Positions 27,720-35,966 of a stretch of 64,000 bases of DNA are shown piece after piece. Position 1 is the stretch's first letter, and the number at the start of each line of letters is the position of its first letter. The translations under genes and the position numbers were made by a program. Below the pieces are notes generated by a model, which was not told the DNA's origin, searched no databases, and saw only the letters and a list, made by a program, of their open reading frames with translations. The DNA comes from Flavobacterium succinicans (GTDB lineage Bacteria > Bacteroidota > Bacteroidia > Flavobacteriales > Flavobacteriaceae), in contig NZ_JMTM01000074.1 in assembly GCF_001662485.1 (NCBI RefSeq), forward strand, positions 62,001 to 126,000. The letters are read 5' to 3'.

Positions 27720-28265
27720 TTAGTTACGTGATGGATACACACCATATTCACAAATAATGTAATTTAAGCCTAAATAGGGATCCACGATTGACAACGGAAC
27801 TGAGCCTGATCCTGCATTTGCCATAGCAATGTTTCCTGCAAAAGGTTTTAAACCAATATTGGCAGGAGTAGCATATGGGGTGCCTCCAGAACTATCACTT
27901 CCATACGTATTGTTTGTTGGTGTAGAAGCACTAGCTCCTGTATTAGAATCCTGAATAATGGTGTATGAAACAGGATGTACGTGTGCTGGCATTTGTTGTG
28001 GTGTAAGAGAAACTGACTCTAAACCACCAGCTTGACCAAGGCTGTAAAAAGAAAGTCCAGGGCCTTGTCCAGCACCTATAACACTTCGTCCTTTCAAATT
28101 AGGAAGCATAAAAGTGGTAGTTCCATTGCCTCCATAAGTCGTTCCCAAGATAGAAAACAAAGCGGTATTGCTCGCAATGTTGATCGTTTGTCCGTTGCAA
28201 AAGTCCCAGTACTTAGGGGCGAAATTTCCTGCGAAAAGTGTTGTAAATCCAATAACTCCTTCCAT
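27720..28265 (-). CDS. Tail-collar domain protein, MdpB-like (third of three)
   Basis: A 181-residue protein of the phage tail-collar / microcystin-dependent-protein (MdpB) family. The N-terminus MEGVIGFTTLFAGNFAPKYW and CNGQTINIASNTALFSILGTTYGGNGTTTFMLPNLKGR form the collar domain. The middle is Thr/Gly-rich. The C-terminus LNYIICEYGVYPSRN has the conserved PSRN ending shared by all three paralogues. No signal peptide is present. No capsid, portal, integrase or other tail genes are near, so it is not part of an intact prophage. Function in bacteria is unsettled. Confidence 0.87.
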   Translation of the reverse strand: MEGVIGFTTLFAGNFAPKYWDFCNGQTINIASNTALFSILGTTYGGNGTTTFMLPNLKGRSVIGAGQGPGLSFYSLGQAGGLESVSLTPQQMPAHVHPVSYTIIQDSNTGASASTPTNNTYGSDSSGGTPYATPANIGLKPFAGNIAMANAGSGSVPLSIVDPYLGLNYIICEYGVYPSRN

Positions 28266-28291
28266 AATGTTTTTTTTAAGTGTAGTAAAAA

Positions 28292-28840
28292 TTAATTTCT
28301 TGAAGGAAAAATTCCTTCTACAGTAATAATGTAATTCATGGCTAGGTAAGGTGCAATGGTGGGAACAGGCATGTTGTTTCCTGCAGTTACTGTAACACCT
28401 GTACCAGAGTAGGGACCCATTGCTATACCTTCAGGTGAACCATAAATAGGGGCGCCCGCCGCTGGTACAGTGGAGCTATTTGGCGTAGCTAATCCTGTGG
28501 TATCGGTAGATCCTTGTGGCGTTCCCGTTAAAACAGGACTGCCGTGATTGTGCATTGGAAGATTTGCTGAAAGAAGTGTGGTTTGCTCTGCGCCAACCGA
28601 TTCCCCTATCAAATAAGTAGGAAGGGCTGGTCCTTGACCATAGTGAATACCTCTACGACCTCTAAGATCTGGAAGAGCAAACGTGTTTTGTCCATCGCCG
28701 CCATAAGTGGTACCGATCAATGCATAAAGAGTTGAATATTCATTTATGGATAATAATTGTCCTTGACAAAACATCCAATTTAGTGGGGCAAAATTCCCCC
28801 CAAAAATAGTTACCGTTCCGATATATGGGTCTACAAACAT
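28292..28840 (-). CDS. Tail-collar domain protein, MdpB-like (second of three)
   Basis: A 182-residue paralogue of its two neighbours. The collar domain includes VTIFGGNFAPLNWMFCQGQ, TLYALIGTTYGGDGQNTFALPDLRGR and HYGQGPALPTYLIGE. The central part (NHGSPVLTGTPQGSTDTTG) is the most variable region of the three proteins and could be the specificity segment. It ends FPSRN. It is 26 bases from the third paralogue and 63 from the first, consistent with one transcript. Confidence 0.87.
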   Translation of the reverse strand: MFVDPYIGTVTIFGGNFAPLNWMFCQGQLLSINEYSTLYALIGTTYGGDGQNTFALPDLRGRRGIHYGQGPALPTYLIGESVGAEQTTLLSANLPMHNHGSPVLTGTPQGSTDTTGLATPNSSTVPAAGAPIYGSPEGIAMGPYSGTGVTVTAGNNMPVPTIAPYLAMNYIITVEGIFPSRN

Positions 28841-28903
28841 AATTTTATTTTCTATGAGTTATAATTTTCTACATTTTGCCTTTTAAATGCATGTTATTAT
28901 GTA

Positions 28904-29446
28904 TTAGTTCCGACTTGGGAAGATACCTTGTACACAAATTAAATAATTCAGTGCTAAGGTTGGCGATAAAATACTAAATGCTACACTTCCACCTGCACTG
29001 CCTATGGAGGCTTGCAGACTCAACGGTTTTGCCATGGTCGTATTATTATTGGTGCTAAAACTGTTTGCAGTACCGCCAGCAATGTTATTGTTCTCTGCAG
29101 TAGAATCAAATCCTATTGTATTGGAAGCTCCCAAAGAGATATTAATTGGTCCGTTGTGGTTGTGAGCAGGGATGTTGTTTAGTCCTAAAGTAGCTGTATT
29201 GCTGCCGCCTATTTGACCAAGAGCGTAAGGGGTACCTAGGGTGCTAGTACCAGTACCTACTGCAGCGCGTCCACGTAAATCGGGTAATTGAAAAGTGCTG
29301 ATTCCATTGCCGCCATAGGTTGTACCTAATAAGGAAAATAAAGCTGAATTCGTTGAAATTGATAACAATTGACCATTACATTGAAGCCAAAATTTAGGCG
29401 TAAAATCATAGGCTACTGGAGTTATTACTGCCATTGTTCCTTCCAT
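28904..29446 (-). CDS. Tail-collar domain protein, MdpB-like (first of three)
   Basis: A 180-residue protein and the first gene of the minus-strand cluster. It has the same arrangement: MEGTMAVITPVAYDFTPKFW, LQCNGQLLSISTNSALFSLLGTTYGGNGISTFQLPDLRGR, AHNHNGP and the FPSRN terminus. The histidines in AHNHNGP are in the position of the metal-binding or trimer-tip histidines described for some tail-fibre proteins; that comparison is inference. The three paralogues are clearly divergent, so the triplication is old and probably functional. Confidence 0.87.
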   Translation of the reverse strand: MEGTMAVITPVAYDFTPKFWLQCNGQLLSISTNSALFSLLGTTYGGNGISTFQLPDLRGRAAVGTGTSTLGTPYALGQIGGSNTATLGLNNIPAHNHNGPINISLGASNTIGFDSTAENNNIAGGTANSFSTNNNTTMAKPLSLQASIGSAGGSVAFSILSPTLALNYLICVQGIFPSRN

Positions 29447-29667
29447 GATGTTTTTGATTTAAATGTTGAATAGATTTTTTTTAAACTTTAGATTATAATC
29501 AAGTATATTTTTCTGTTTACTTACTTGAAATAAAGGTAATTATGGTTTGTTTTTAATACCTCTTAAATGACATGACTAGTCTTTTTACTGTCATAAAAGA
29601 AGAATAATGAGGTATAGTTAAGAAACACTTTGTAGGTTAGTTTTTTTTAAAAAATAGAATAACCCGC

Positions 29668-29675
29668 TATATTTG
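29668..29675 (+). promoter_or_regulatory. Putative promoter of the pseudouridine synthase gene, -7 element
   Basis: TATATTTG is a perfect TAnnTTTG match 20 bases before the start codon, so the leader is very short. The -33 position holds a T run rather than TTTG. Confidence 0.55.
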
Positions 29676-29695
29676 TAGCTTTATTTCCAAAATAC

Positions 29696-30280
29696 ATGCA
29701 CCACCATTTTATTCTTCACAAGCCTTATGGCTATCTTAGTCAGTTTATTTATGAACTCAAACGAAAGAAACGTTTACTAGGAGAACTATATAATTTTCCG
29801 GAAGGTACTATGGCAATCGGTCGTTTAGATGAAGACTCAGAAGGGTTATTACTCTTGACTACCGATGGAAAAGTCAGTGAGCAAATTAGAAGCAAAAAAG
29901 TGGATAAAGAATATTATGTTCAAGTAGATGGTGTAATCACTCCCGAAGCGATTGAGCAAATAAAAAAAGGAGTTGAAATAGGTTGCAATGGAACCAAATA
30001 CGTAACCAAACCTTGCGAAGCTTTTATTTTGAATAAAATCCCTAATTTTGGCCCACGCGGTAAGAAAATTAGAGACGAACGACACGGTCCCACTTCATGG
30101 GCTTCGATTATAGTCAATGAGGGAAAATTTCGTCAAGTGCGCAAAATGACGGCTGCTGTAGGTTTTCCAACCTTGCGGTTGGTTCGCGTTCGAATTGGAA
30201 ATGTAAATTTGAAAGAGCTGCAAGCAGGAGAAGTTCTGGTAGTAGAGGATTTTTTTAAAATAAACTCGATTATTGATTAA
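29696..30280 (+). CDS. rluE: 23S rRNA pseudouridine synthase, RsuA/RluE type
   Basis: A 194-residue RsuA-family pseudouridine synthase that isomerises a specific uridine in rRNA. The catalytic aspartate is Asp45 in GRLDEDSEGLLLLTTDG, and the KKVDKEYYVQVDG segment is typical of the family. It has no N-terminal S4 domain and is short, as for RluE, which modifies U2457 in E. coli 23S rRNA. The target in this organism is inferred from similarity. The start is set by the promoter 20 bases upstream. Confidence 0.88.
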   Translation: MHHHFILHKPYGYLSQFIYELKRKKRLLGELYNFPEGTMAIGRLDEDSEGLLLLTTDGKVSEQIRSKKVDKEYYVQVDGVITPEAIEQIKKGVEIGCNGTKYVTKPCEAFILNKIPNFGPRGKKIRDERHGPTSWASIIVNEGKFRQVRKMTAAVGFPTLRLVRVRIGNVNLKELQAGEVLVVEDFFKINSIID

Positions 30281-30298
30281 TAGAATTGAAAAATGCTA

Positions 30299-30306
30299 TA
30301 ATTTTG
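30299..30306 (+). promoter_or_regulatory. Putative promoter of the VapBC-like pair, -7 element
   Basis: TAATTTTG matches TAnnTTTG, with a TTG 23 bases upstream, and lies 16 bases before the antitoxin ATG. Confidence 0.45.
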
Positions 30307-30322
30307 AGTAAAATCATTTGCC

Positions 30323-30496
30323 ATGACAGTTATTATAAAGAAAAACATTGATAAGAAAGAATTTGAAGAAATTCTAACCGCTTTCAAGGAAAATAAAAAG
30401 TCCAAAGGAGTGGATACTTCAAAACATTGTGGTTCTATAAAATTAACTAAAGATTCATTAATCATTCAAAAAGAATTGAGAAATGAATGGGAATAG
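30323..30496 (+). CDS. VapB-like antitoxin (57 residues)
   Basis: A 57-residue reading frame starting MTVIIKKNIDKKEFEEILTA and ending LRNEWE. It overlaps the PIN-domain gene by 14 bases, the usual antitoxin-before-toxin arrangement. The KKSKGVDTSKHCGSIKLTKD stretch resembles a short VapB-type antitoxin whose C-terminus would wrap the toxin; the small N-terminal part could bind the operator. It is too short to assign by family alone, so the call rests on size, overlap and position. Confidence 0.7.
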   Translation: MTVIIKKNIDKKEFEEILTAFKENKKSKGVDTSKHCGSIKLTKDSLIIQKELRNEWE

Positions 30497-30854
30497 TATT
30501 GTTTTGGACACTAATATTATTCTTTATTTACTGAACGGTGACGAACAACTTTCAGCTATATTAAGTGGTATGGAGTTGTTTGTTTCTGTTATAAGTGAAA
30601 TAGAGTTACTAGGTTATAATGGAATAGGAGAAGATGATAAGCTTAAAATTAAATTTTTTCTTTCAGAATGCTCTATAATTTCTTTGGATAATGAAGTAAA
30701 GGAATTAAGTATCAAAATCAAACAAAAATTTAAAGTTAAAACTCCGGATGCTATTATAGCTTCTACAGCAATTTTCTTCAATTTACCACTGATTACTGCC
30801 GATAAAGGTTTTGAAAAAATATCAGATTTAGATTTAATGATTTATCAAGTTTAA
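30483..30854 (+). CDS. PIN-domain toxin, VapC-like
   Basis: A 123-residue PIN-domain ribonuclease. The acidic active-site residues are visible: Asp9 (SIVLDTNIILYLL), Glu39 or Glu41 (VISEIELLGY), Asp89 (KTPDAIIAST) and Asp107 (LITADKGFEK). These define the VapC toxin family, which cleaves tRNA or rRNA when not held by its antitoxin. The start codon lies inside the last codons of the upstream antitoxin gene in another frame, which allows coupled translation. Confidence 0.9.
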   Translation: MNGNSIVLDTNIILYLLNGDEQLSAILSGMELFVSVISEIELLGYNGIGEDDKLKIKFFLSECSIISLDNEVKELSIKIKQKFKVKTPDAIIASTAIFFNLPLITADKGFEKISDLDLMIYQV

Positions 30855-30924
30855 ATTTTAAAAGTTACTTTTCACCTTCTTTGGTCTTTTTTCTAACAGT
30901 CTCTCATCTCTCATCTCAATTCAA

Positions 30925-31389
30925 ATGCTAAATATAGTTCTCGTCGAACCCGAAATCCCTAATAATACTGGTAATATTGGTCGCTTATGTGTTGGTACAG
31001 AAAGCCGTCTGCATTTAATTCACCCGTTTGGTTTTGTTATTAATGACAAAAATCTTAAGCGCTCGGGATTGGATTATTGGGTGCATCTGGAGGTGACGGA
31101 ATATCAAAATGTAGCCGAATGGATGAAGGTAATTCCAGATACTTCAAGAGTCTTTTTGATGAGTTCGCACGCGGAGCATTCCTATTTGAATATCGAATTT
31201 CAAGACGAAGACTGGTTGGTTTTCGGTAAAGAAAGCGTAGGCTTGAGCCAAGAAGTATTGGATTTGTTTGCCAAAGAAAATCAATTAAAAATCCCTATGT
31301 CGCCTCTGATTCGTAGTTTTAATATTGCCAATTCAGTTGCTTTTGTTGTAGGAGAAGCAAGAAGACAACTTTCGTTAGGCAAAATTTAG
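30925..31389 (+). CDS. trmL: tRNA (cytidine(34)-2'-O)-methyltransferase
   Basis: A 154-residue SPOUT-fold methyltransferase that methylates the 2'-OH of nucleotide 34 in tRNA-Leu isoacceptors. The start MLNIVLVEPEIPNNTGNIGRLC is diagnostic of TrmL. The knot region WLVFGKESVGLSQEVLD and IPMSPLIRSFNIANSVAFVVGEA supplies the S-adenosylmethionine site. Length is typical. It lies after the VapBC-like pair on the same strand, separated by 70 bases. Confidence 0.95.
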   Translation: MLNIVLVEPEIPNNTGNIGRLCVGTESRLHLIHPFGFVINDKNLKRSGLDYWVHLEVTEYQNVAEWMKVIPDTSRVFLMSSHAEHSYLNIEFQDEDWLVFGKESVGLSQEVLDLFAKENQLKIPMSPLIRSFNIANSVAFVVGEARRQLSLGKI

Positions 31390-31852
31390 TTGGCAGTTTA
31401 CAGCTGTTAGTGTTCAGTTTTTATGAGCTGGTACTATTTGCTCCTTTTACAGTTAATTTTTTACCACAAGGAAACACAAAGTAGGCACGAAGCAACACGA
31501 AGTTGTATAATTGCCTTTGCGCCCCTTGCGTAATCCCATTGTGAACTTAGCGGTTAAACTTTTTTGCCACGGATTACACGGATAAAACGGATTTATAGCA
31601 ATTGTTTAATTGTTAGGGTGCTTCGTGCCTACTTTGTGAATCTTTGTGTTTGAATTTTTCAGCTAAACATTTCAAAACTAACCTTCTATGCCCTTATTTG
31701 CCTTATATGGTTCAAAATAAACAGTCAATTCAAAAAACTGTTCTGACTTATATGTTTGTATTTTTTTTTGCGCCCCCTGCGTAAATCTTTGCGTTCTTAG
31801 CGGTTAAATTTTTAGACACAGATTTTAATTATCCTTTTGGGGTTTAGGGAGC
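31390..31852. repeat. Intergenic region built of dispersed repeats
   Basis: No gene is visible. There is an exact 20-bp inverted repeat, CACAAAGTAGGCACGAAGCA at 31475-31494 against its complement at 31619-31638. Two partial direct copies of a TTGCGCCCC(T/C)TGCGTAA...TTAGCGGTTAAA element also occur at about 31516-31562 and 31768-31813. Such modules are common between Flavobacterium genes. Confidence 0.7.
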
Positions 31853-32638
31853 TTAACCCGTAATCACAAACTTCCCTTTATCAGCATCAAAAACAATATG
31901 CTCATCTTTAAAAAGCGTGTTGAAACTTCCTTTCGTAATCAAATTACAAGGTTCATCTTGCACAACACTTTCTGGCGTCATAATAATCATTTCGTCGCTC
32001 AATTGAATCGCCATATCGATATCGTGAGTAGAGAAAAGAATACATTTGCCCGTTTCGTGGGTGAGTTTTTTAAGTAATTTCAATAACGAAACTTTGTGCA
32101 ACAAATCCAAGTGCGTCGTGGGCTCATCCAAAATAATCAAAGGTGTATCCTGAGCTAAGGCGCGTGCAATGAGTACTTTTTGCAATTGCCCATCACTAAT
32201 TTGATAATGCTTTTTATCGGCCAAATGACTGATTTGAGTAAGTGACAACGCTCGTTCCACCTGAATTTTATCTTCCTCGTTCAAGGTGCCAATCCAATTC
32301 GTGTAAGGTTGACGTCCTAACGCCACTAATTCATATACCGTTAAATTACTTGGAGGTAATTTTTCGGTCAAAACCAAACTCATTTCTCGTGACAAATCGG
32401 AAACATTATAGGTGGCTATATTTTTGTCGTGTAATAAAACGTCACCCTCAAGAGGCTTTTGAATTCCAGTAATGGTTTTTAAGAGTGTCGATTTTCCAAT
32501 GCCGTTTGCACCAATCAAAGCCGTTAGTTTTCCTTTTTTAAGCGCAATGGAAACATCTTTAGCAACAAAAGCACTTACTTTTTTGTTCTGATAACCAATA
32601 CTTATCGATTGGGTTTGAAGGATGATAGTTTCTTCCAT
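31853..32638 (-). CDS. btuD: ABC transporter ATP-binding protein for cobalamin/siderophore import (BtuD-like)
   Basis: A 261-residue ATPase of the FecCD-associated group. Walker A is IGANGIGKST, the signature motif is ISDGQ (a variant of LSGGQ common in this group), Walker B is PLIILDEPTTHLD, and the switch His lies in FSTHDIDM. The FecE/BtuD assignment is chosen because the neighbouring genes are a permease and binding protein and the whole region is devoted to cobalamin. It is separated from btuC by a GxxExxY gene and repeat elements, which looks like an insertion into a former btuFCD operon. Confidence 0.85.
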   Translation of the reverse strand: MEETIILQTQSISIGYQNKKVSAFVAKDVSIALKKGKLTALIGANGIGKSTLLKTITGIQKPLEGDVLLHDKNIATYNVSDLSREMSLVLTEKLPPSNLTVYELVALGRQPYTNWIGTLNEEDKIQVERALSLTQISHLADKKHYQISDGQLQKVLIARALAQDTPLIILDEPTTHLDLLHKVSLLKLLKKLTHETGKCILFSTHDIDMAIQLSDEMIIMTPESVVQDEPCNLITKGSFNTLFKDEHIVFDADKGKFVITG

Positions 32639-32694
32639 TTTTTAAATTTTAAATCCGTACAACGAATTTGATGTACTACATTCTGAGATTTTTT

Positions 32695-32768
32695 ACCACA
32701 TAGAAGCATAGAATTTATAGTTTTTTAAAAGAAACAAATAGACGTTTTACTCTTCACATAGATGTTCG
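32695..32768 (+). repeat. MITE-like repeat, partial copy
   Basis: It begins ACCACATAGAAGCATAG and continues for about 70 bases that match the reverse complement of 36595-36665 almost throughout. It is truncated at its right side. It lies just downstream of the GxxExxY gene end. Confidence 0.75.
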
Positions 32769-32824
32769 ATAAATACAACTATCTTCTATATTTTTAATTT
32801 TCAACCAATGGCTTCAAATATAAT

Positions 32825-33244
32825 TTAGTGTTTTGGTAGTTGGTGAAAAATTTCATTAACAAATGTCATTTGTCCTTCTTTAAAGATATTAAAACAATTA
32901 AAGTTTATCAAAATTCCTTTTGGAACATTTAATAGCTTCATATAGGTAAGTAGTTGAGCTTTGTGAATGGGGTTTATTTCGGAAACGGATTTTAATTCAA
33001 TAACAATATTATTTTCAATAAGTAAATCACACTTAAAATCAATTGCAAGTTTTTTTTCTTTATAAAATACAGGAATATTTTTTTCTGAAATAAAATTGAT
33101 GTTTCTTATTTTTAATTCTTCTAATAAACAATGATGATAAATGTTTTCTAACAATCCCTTACCCATTGTTTTATGTACTTCAATCGCTGCTCCAATTATT
33201 TCGAATGTAAGTTCATTGAGTTGTTTCTGCGTAGTCATAAACAA
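32825..33244 (-). CDS. GxxExxY family protein
   Basis: A 139-residue protein of the GxxExxY family, named for the motif that is visible here as GLLENIY. The remaining signature (DFKCDLLIENNIVIELKSV, IHKAQLLTYMKLL, KGILINF) matches a PD-(D/E)xK-like nuclease fold, with Asp, Glu and Lys arranged as D...ELK. The function is unknown; these proteins occur scattered in bacteria and often near repeats. Here it sits between btuD and btuC, flanked by two MITE-like repeat copies. This suggests an insertion that split the transport operon. Confidence 0.88.
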   Translation of the reverse strand: MFMTTQKQLNELTFEIIGAAIEVHKTMGKGLLENIYHHCLLEELKIRNINFISEKNIPVFYKEKKLAIDFKCDLLIENNIVIELKSVSEINPIHKAQLLTYMKLLNVPKGILINFNCFNIFKEGQMTFVNEIFHQLPKH

Positions 33245-33296
33245 GTAGTATTGAAAATAGTTTTTTATTTTAACTAGTTGGTTGCAATTATTTTAA

Positions 33297-33439
33297 ACCA
33301 TATATAAGCATATAATTTTACAGTATTTAAAGTCTTTCGTATACATTTTATCTTCAAATTGCCATTCTATGTGTGAAATAGTACTATTTCTATTTATTCT
33401 TTACCTGTTTGCTATTAATCTATGACGCTCCTATGTGGT
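33297..33439 (+). repeat. MITE-like repeat, decayed full-length copy
   Basis: This copy has the same termini in mutated form (ACCATATATAAGCATA at left, TATGTGGT at right). Internal blocks such as ATTTCTATTTATTCTTT match the intact copy at 36526-36665 read on the opposite strand. Confidence 0.6.
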
Positions 33440-33529
33440 TAAAATTCATATGCTATTTCAATTTCACCCAACTGGTTTCTTAATTGCAAAAACTATGTTT
33501 TTTATTTGGTTAAATAGAACTCATTTCCA

Positions 33530-34582
33530 TTAGCCCATCATTTTTTGTTTTCTAACCAATAACCAAATCACTACAGGAGCCCCTAAGATAGAAGTCACCG
33601 CATTAATGGGTAGACTCACTTCGGTGCCGGGGACTTGTGTAAATATATCGCAAACCAACATAATGCCGGCTCCAAAAAGGAGTGTACTCCAAAAAAGCAC
33701 GCGGTGATTACTGGTTTGAAAGGTCAATTTGGCGATATGAGGAACGGCTAATCCAACAAAGGCAATCGGGCCTGCAAAAGCGGTTATACTTCCCGCAAGT
33801 ATACTAGTGGCAAAAATAATAATCAATCGTGCTTTGCTGTAGTTGAGCCCCATACTCTTGGCGTAGTTTTCACCCAAAAGCAAAGCATTTAGGGGTTTGA
33901 TGCTAAAAGCACTTAAGACTAACCCAATTCCTACGCAAAGACTCAAAATCCAAACCGATTCCCAAGATAAATTTCCTAAATTTCCCAACGACCAGAAGGT
34001 GAATTTCTGCAATTGCTCTGCGGAACTAAAATAGGTGAGTGTCCCAACAATGGCCGAGGTTAAGCTGCCAAACATCAGACCAATAATGAGTATCGCCATA
34101 GTATCTCGTAAACGTTGCGATACAATGAGAACTAGTAATAGTACACTGCTGCTTCCAATGGTCGAAGCCAAAACAATACCATAGTTAGAAAGTAACAAGG
34201 GAATTAAAAAAGAAGGCATAAAACTAGCACCCAAAATCACAAAAGCAACCCCCAAACTCGCCCCAGAGCTCAATCCCAAAACATAAGGACCAGCCATTGG
34301 ATTTCTAAACAACGTTTGCATCAATAAACCGCTCATAGATAAACCCATACCAACCAATACAGCCGTAATCGCTTTGGGCAATCGATAATTCAAGATAATG
34401 TATTCCCAAGTGTCTTTGGAAGCGGTTTGTCCTAACAAACTTTTCAAAACTTCCTTTGCAGGAATAGCGATAGAGCCATAACAAATGTTTGTCACAAACA
34501 GACCAAACAATCCTATGCATAAGGTTATAAAAAGAATACTATGTTTAAAGGAAGACCTCAATTTATTGTAATTTTTCGGCAA
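33530..34582 (-). CDS. btuC: Cobalamin/iron-siderophore ABC transporter permease (BtuC-like)
   Basis: A 350-residue FecCD-family permease with about ten membrane helices. Conserved features are YRLPKAITAVLVGMGLSMSG near the start, NPMAGPYVLGLSSGASLG, and the C-terminal FVGLAVPHIAKL coupling motif. As a homodimer it would form the inner-membrane pore for cobalamin. It overlaps the 3' end of the binding-protein gene by about 20 bases, so the two are translated together. Substrate choice rests on the neighbouring cob genes. Confidence 0.88.
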   Translation of the reverse strand: MPKNYNKLRSSFKHSILFITLCIGLFGLFVTNICYGSIAIPAKEVLKSLLGQTASKDTWEYIILNYRLPKAITAVLVGMGLSMSGLLMQTLFRNPMAGPYVLGLSSGASLGVAFVILGASFMPSFLIPLLLSNYGIVLASTIGSSSVLLLVLIVSQRLRDTMAILIIGLMFGSLTSAIVGTLTYFSSAEQLQKFTFWSLGNLGNLSWESVWILSLCVGIGLVLSAFSIKPLNALLLGENYAKSMGLNYSKARLIIIFATSILAGSITAFAGPIAFVGLAVPHIAKLTFQTSNHRVLFWSTLLFGAGIMLVCDIFTQVPGTEVSLPINAVTSILGAPVVIWLLVRKQKMMG

Positions 34583-35705
34583 AGGTAAACGTATAATTCG
34601 GAAGTAATTCGGGATGAAAAATTTTGATATAATCTTTCAAGACCAAATCGGGTCTACTTGCTGCCAATTCATAATAAACGGTGCCACCGGTGGCTCCGTG
34701 TTTGTTTTCAAAAGTATAGACGTTTTTGTTTTTTACAGCGTCAAATTGTTGGTAATGTGGATTGCTATTTTGCAATTCCGCTAAGTTTTTGAAGGAGCCC
34801 GTGGCAATCCAATAATTAGCTTTTTGCGCTTTTTCTAAAATCTTTTCAAAGGGCAACGACAAGCTTCCAGTTCCTTTGGTAGTACTCCATAAATAATTAG
34901 ATTTGGCATCTTTTAAAAACTGTGCCACCCAGCTGTCACCTTTGGCTACAAACCATTGTTCTTGGTACATTGAGCCATACAAAACGGTCGGATTTGTCTT
35001 TTTTTGAGCGACCAAGGCTAGGGTTTCGTGGTAACTTTTTACGATGTCATTAAATAAAACTTCGGCTTCTTTTTCTTTACCAAACAAGGCACCGTACAAT
35101 TTTATCCATTCGGCTTTGCCTAGTGGTGTTTGTTCCATCCAATCGGCTTGAATGAGCACTTTCAAACCGCTTTTTTGTAAGTTGTCAATCGTGGGATTCG
35201 AATTATCAATGCCAAAAGCCACAATCAAATTAGGACTCAAATCAATTAATTGTTCGGTGTCTAACTTTTCATTTTGACCAATATTTTTCACCTTTCCTGC
35301 ATCGATTAGTTGTCGTGTTTTTGGAGACGAAATATAATCGGTGTGCGGAAAACCTACTAATTTTTTTTCCACCCCCAACATCTCCAAAAACGGAATATTG
35401 GTGGTCGAGGTCACCACTATGCTTTGTAAAGGAACAGCTATGGTAGGGTATTTTTGCAAACTATCTGGAACAATGCCATTTTTTTCTTTCAAAATATAGG
35501 TAAAATTTTGTTTTGCATCAGGCCAAGCATTGCGAACCGTTACCACCGAAAATCCTTGATTTTTCTGTATCGAAAGTCCAGAAGCATAGCGAATACTATT
35601 GATAGCGGTAGTTTCCGAAAGAGGGGTAGTGTTACCTTTTTTCTCGCAAGCACTCAAAGAGAGCAACAAGCTTATTAAGGCAATAAGAACAATTTTAGTC
35701 TTCAT
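34563..35705 (-). CDS. btuF: Cobalamin-binding lipoprotein of the ABC importer (BtuF-like)
   Basis: A 380-residue type III solute-binding protein. The start at 35705 gives a lipoprotein signal peptide (MKTKIVLIALISLLLSLSAC, lipid-anchor Cys20). An in-frame ATG 13 codons upstream would place a charged extension before it and is less likely. The binding lobes begin IAVPLQSIVVTSTTNIPFLEMLGV and include LIDLSPNLIVAFG. It is translated with btuC through an overlap and should deliver cobalamin or cobinamide to the permease. Divergent from cobU. Confidence 0.87.
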   Translation of the reverse strand: MKTKIVLIALISLLLSLSACEKKGNTTPLSETTAINSIRYASGLSIQKNQGFSVVTVRNAWPDAKQNFTYILKEKNGIVPDSLQKYPTIAVPLQSIVVTSTTNIPFLEMLGVEKKLVGFPHTDYISSPKTRQLIDAGKVKNIGQNEKLDTEQLIDLSPNLIVAFGIDNSNPTIDNLQKSGLKVLIQADWMEQTPLGKAEWIKLYGALFGKEKEAEVLFNDIVKSYHETLALVAQKKTNPTVLYGSMYQEQWFVAKGDSWVAQFLKDAKSNYLWSTTKGTGSLSLPFEKILEKAQKANYWIATGSFKNLAELQNSNPHYQQFDAVKNKNVYTFENKHGATGGTVYYELAASRPDLVLKDYIKIFHPELLPNYTFTFAEKLQ

Positions 35706-35930
35706 AAACAAGTTTTGAAACCTTTTTAAGGCAATTTTGGACACAAATAATGAAACGTAAGACTACTAAAAGCGAAAAAATAATTTGCGAATTTGCGGTC
35801 AATTTTACTTCTCAATTTAAATCAATGGAATACTAACTTATGTGGTCTGCCTATTGATTTCCATTGCAAATGTAACGCAAAAACTAAAATTTCTTGTTTA
35901 TTTTTAACACTAAAAAATTCAACAAAGACT

Positions 35931-35938
35931 ATCTTTGC
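35931..35938 (+). promoter_or_regulatory. Putative cobU promoter, -7 element
   Basis: TATCTTTG matches TAnnTTTG, 28 bases before the cobU start codon. The -33 position is T-rich only. Confidence 0.45.
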
Positions 35939-35966
35939 TCTTTAATGAAGCCATAAATTATCCCAA

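Noticed and set aside
27720..29446. Prophage assignment for the tail-collar genes
   Set aside because: There are no integrase, capsid, portal, terminase or lysis genes around them, and no attachment-site repeats were seen.
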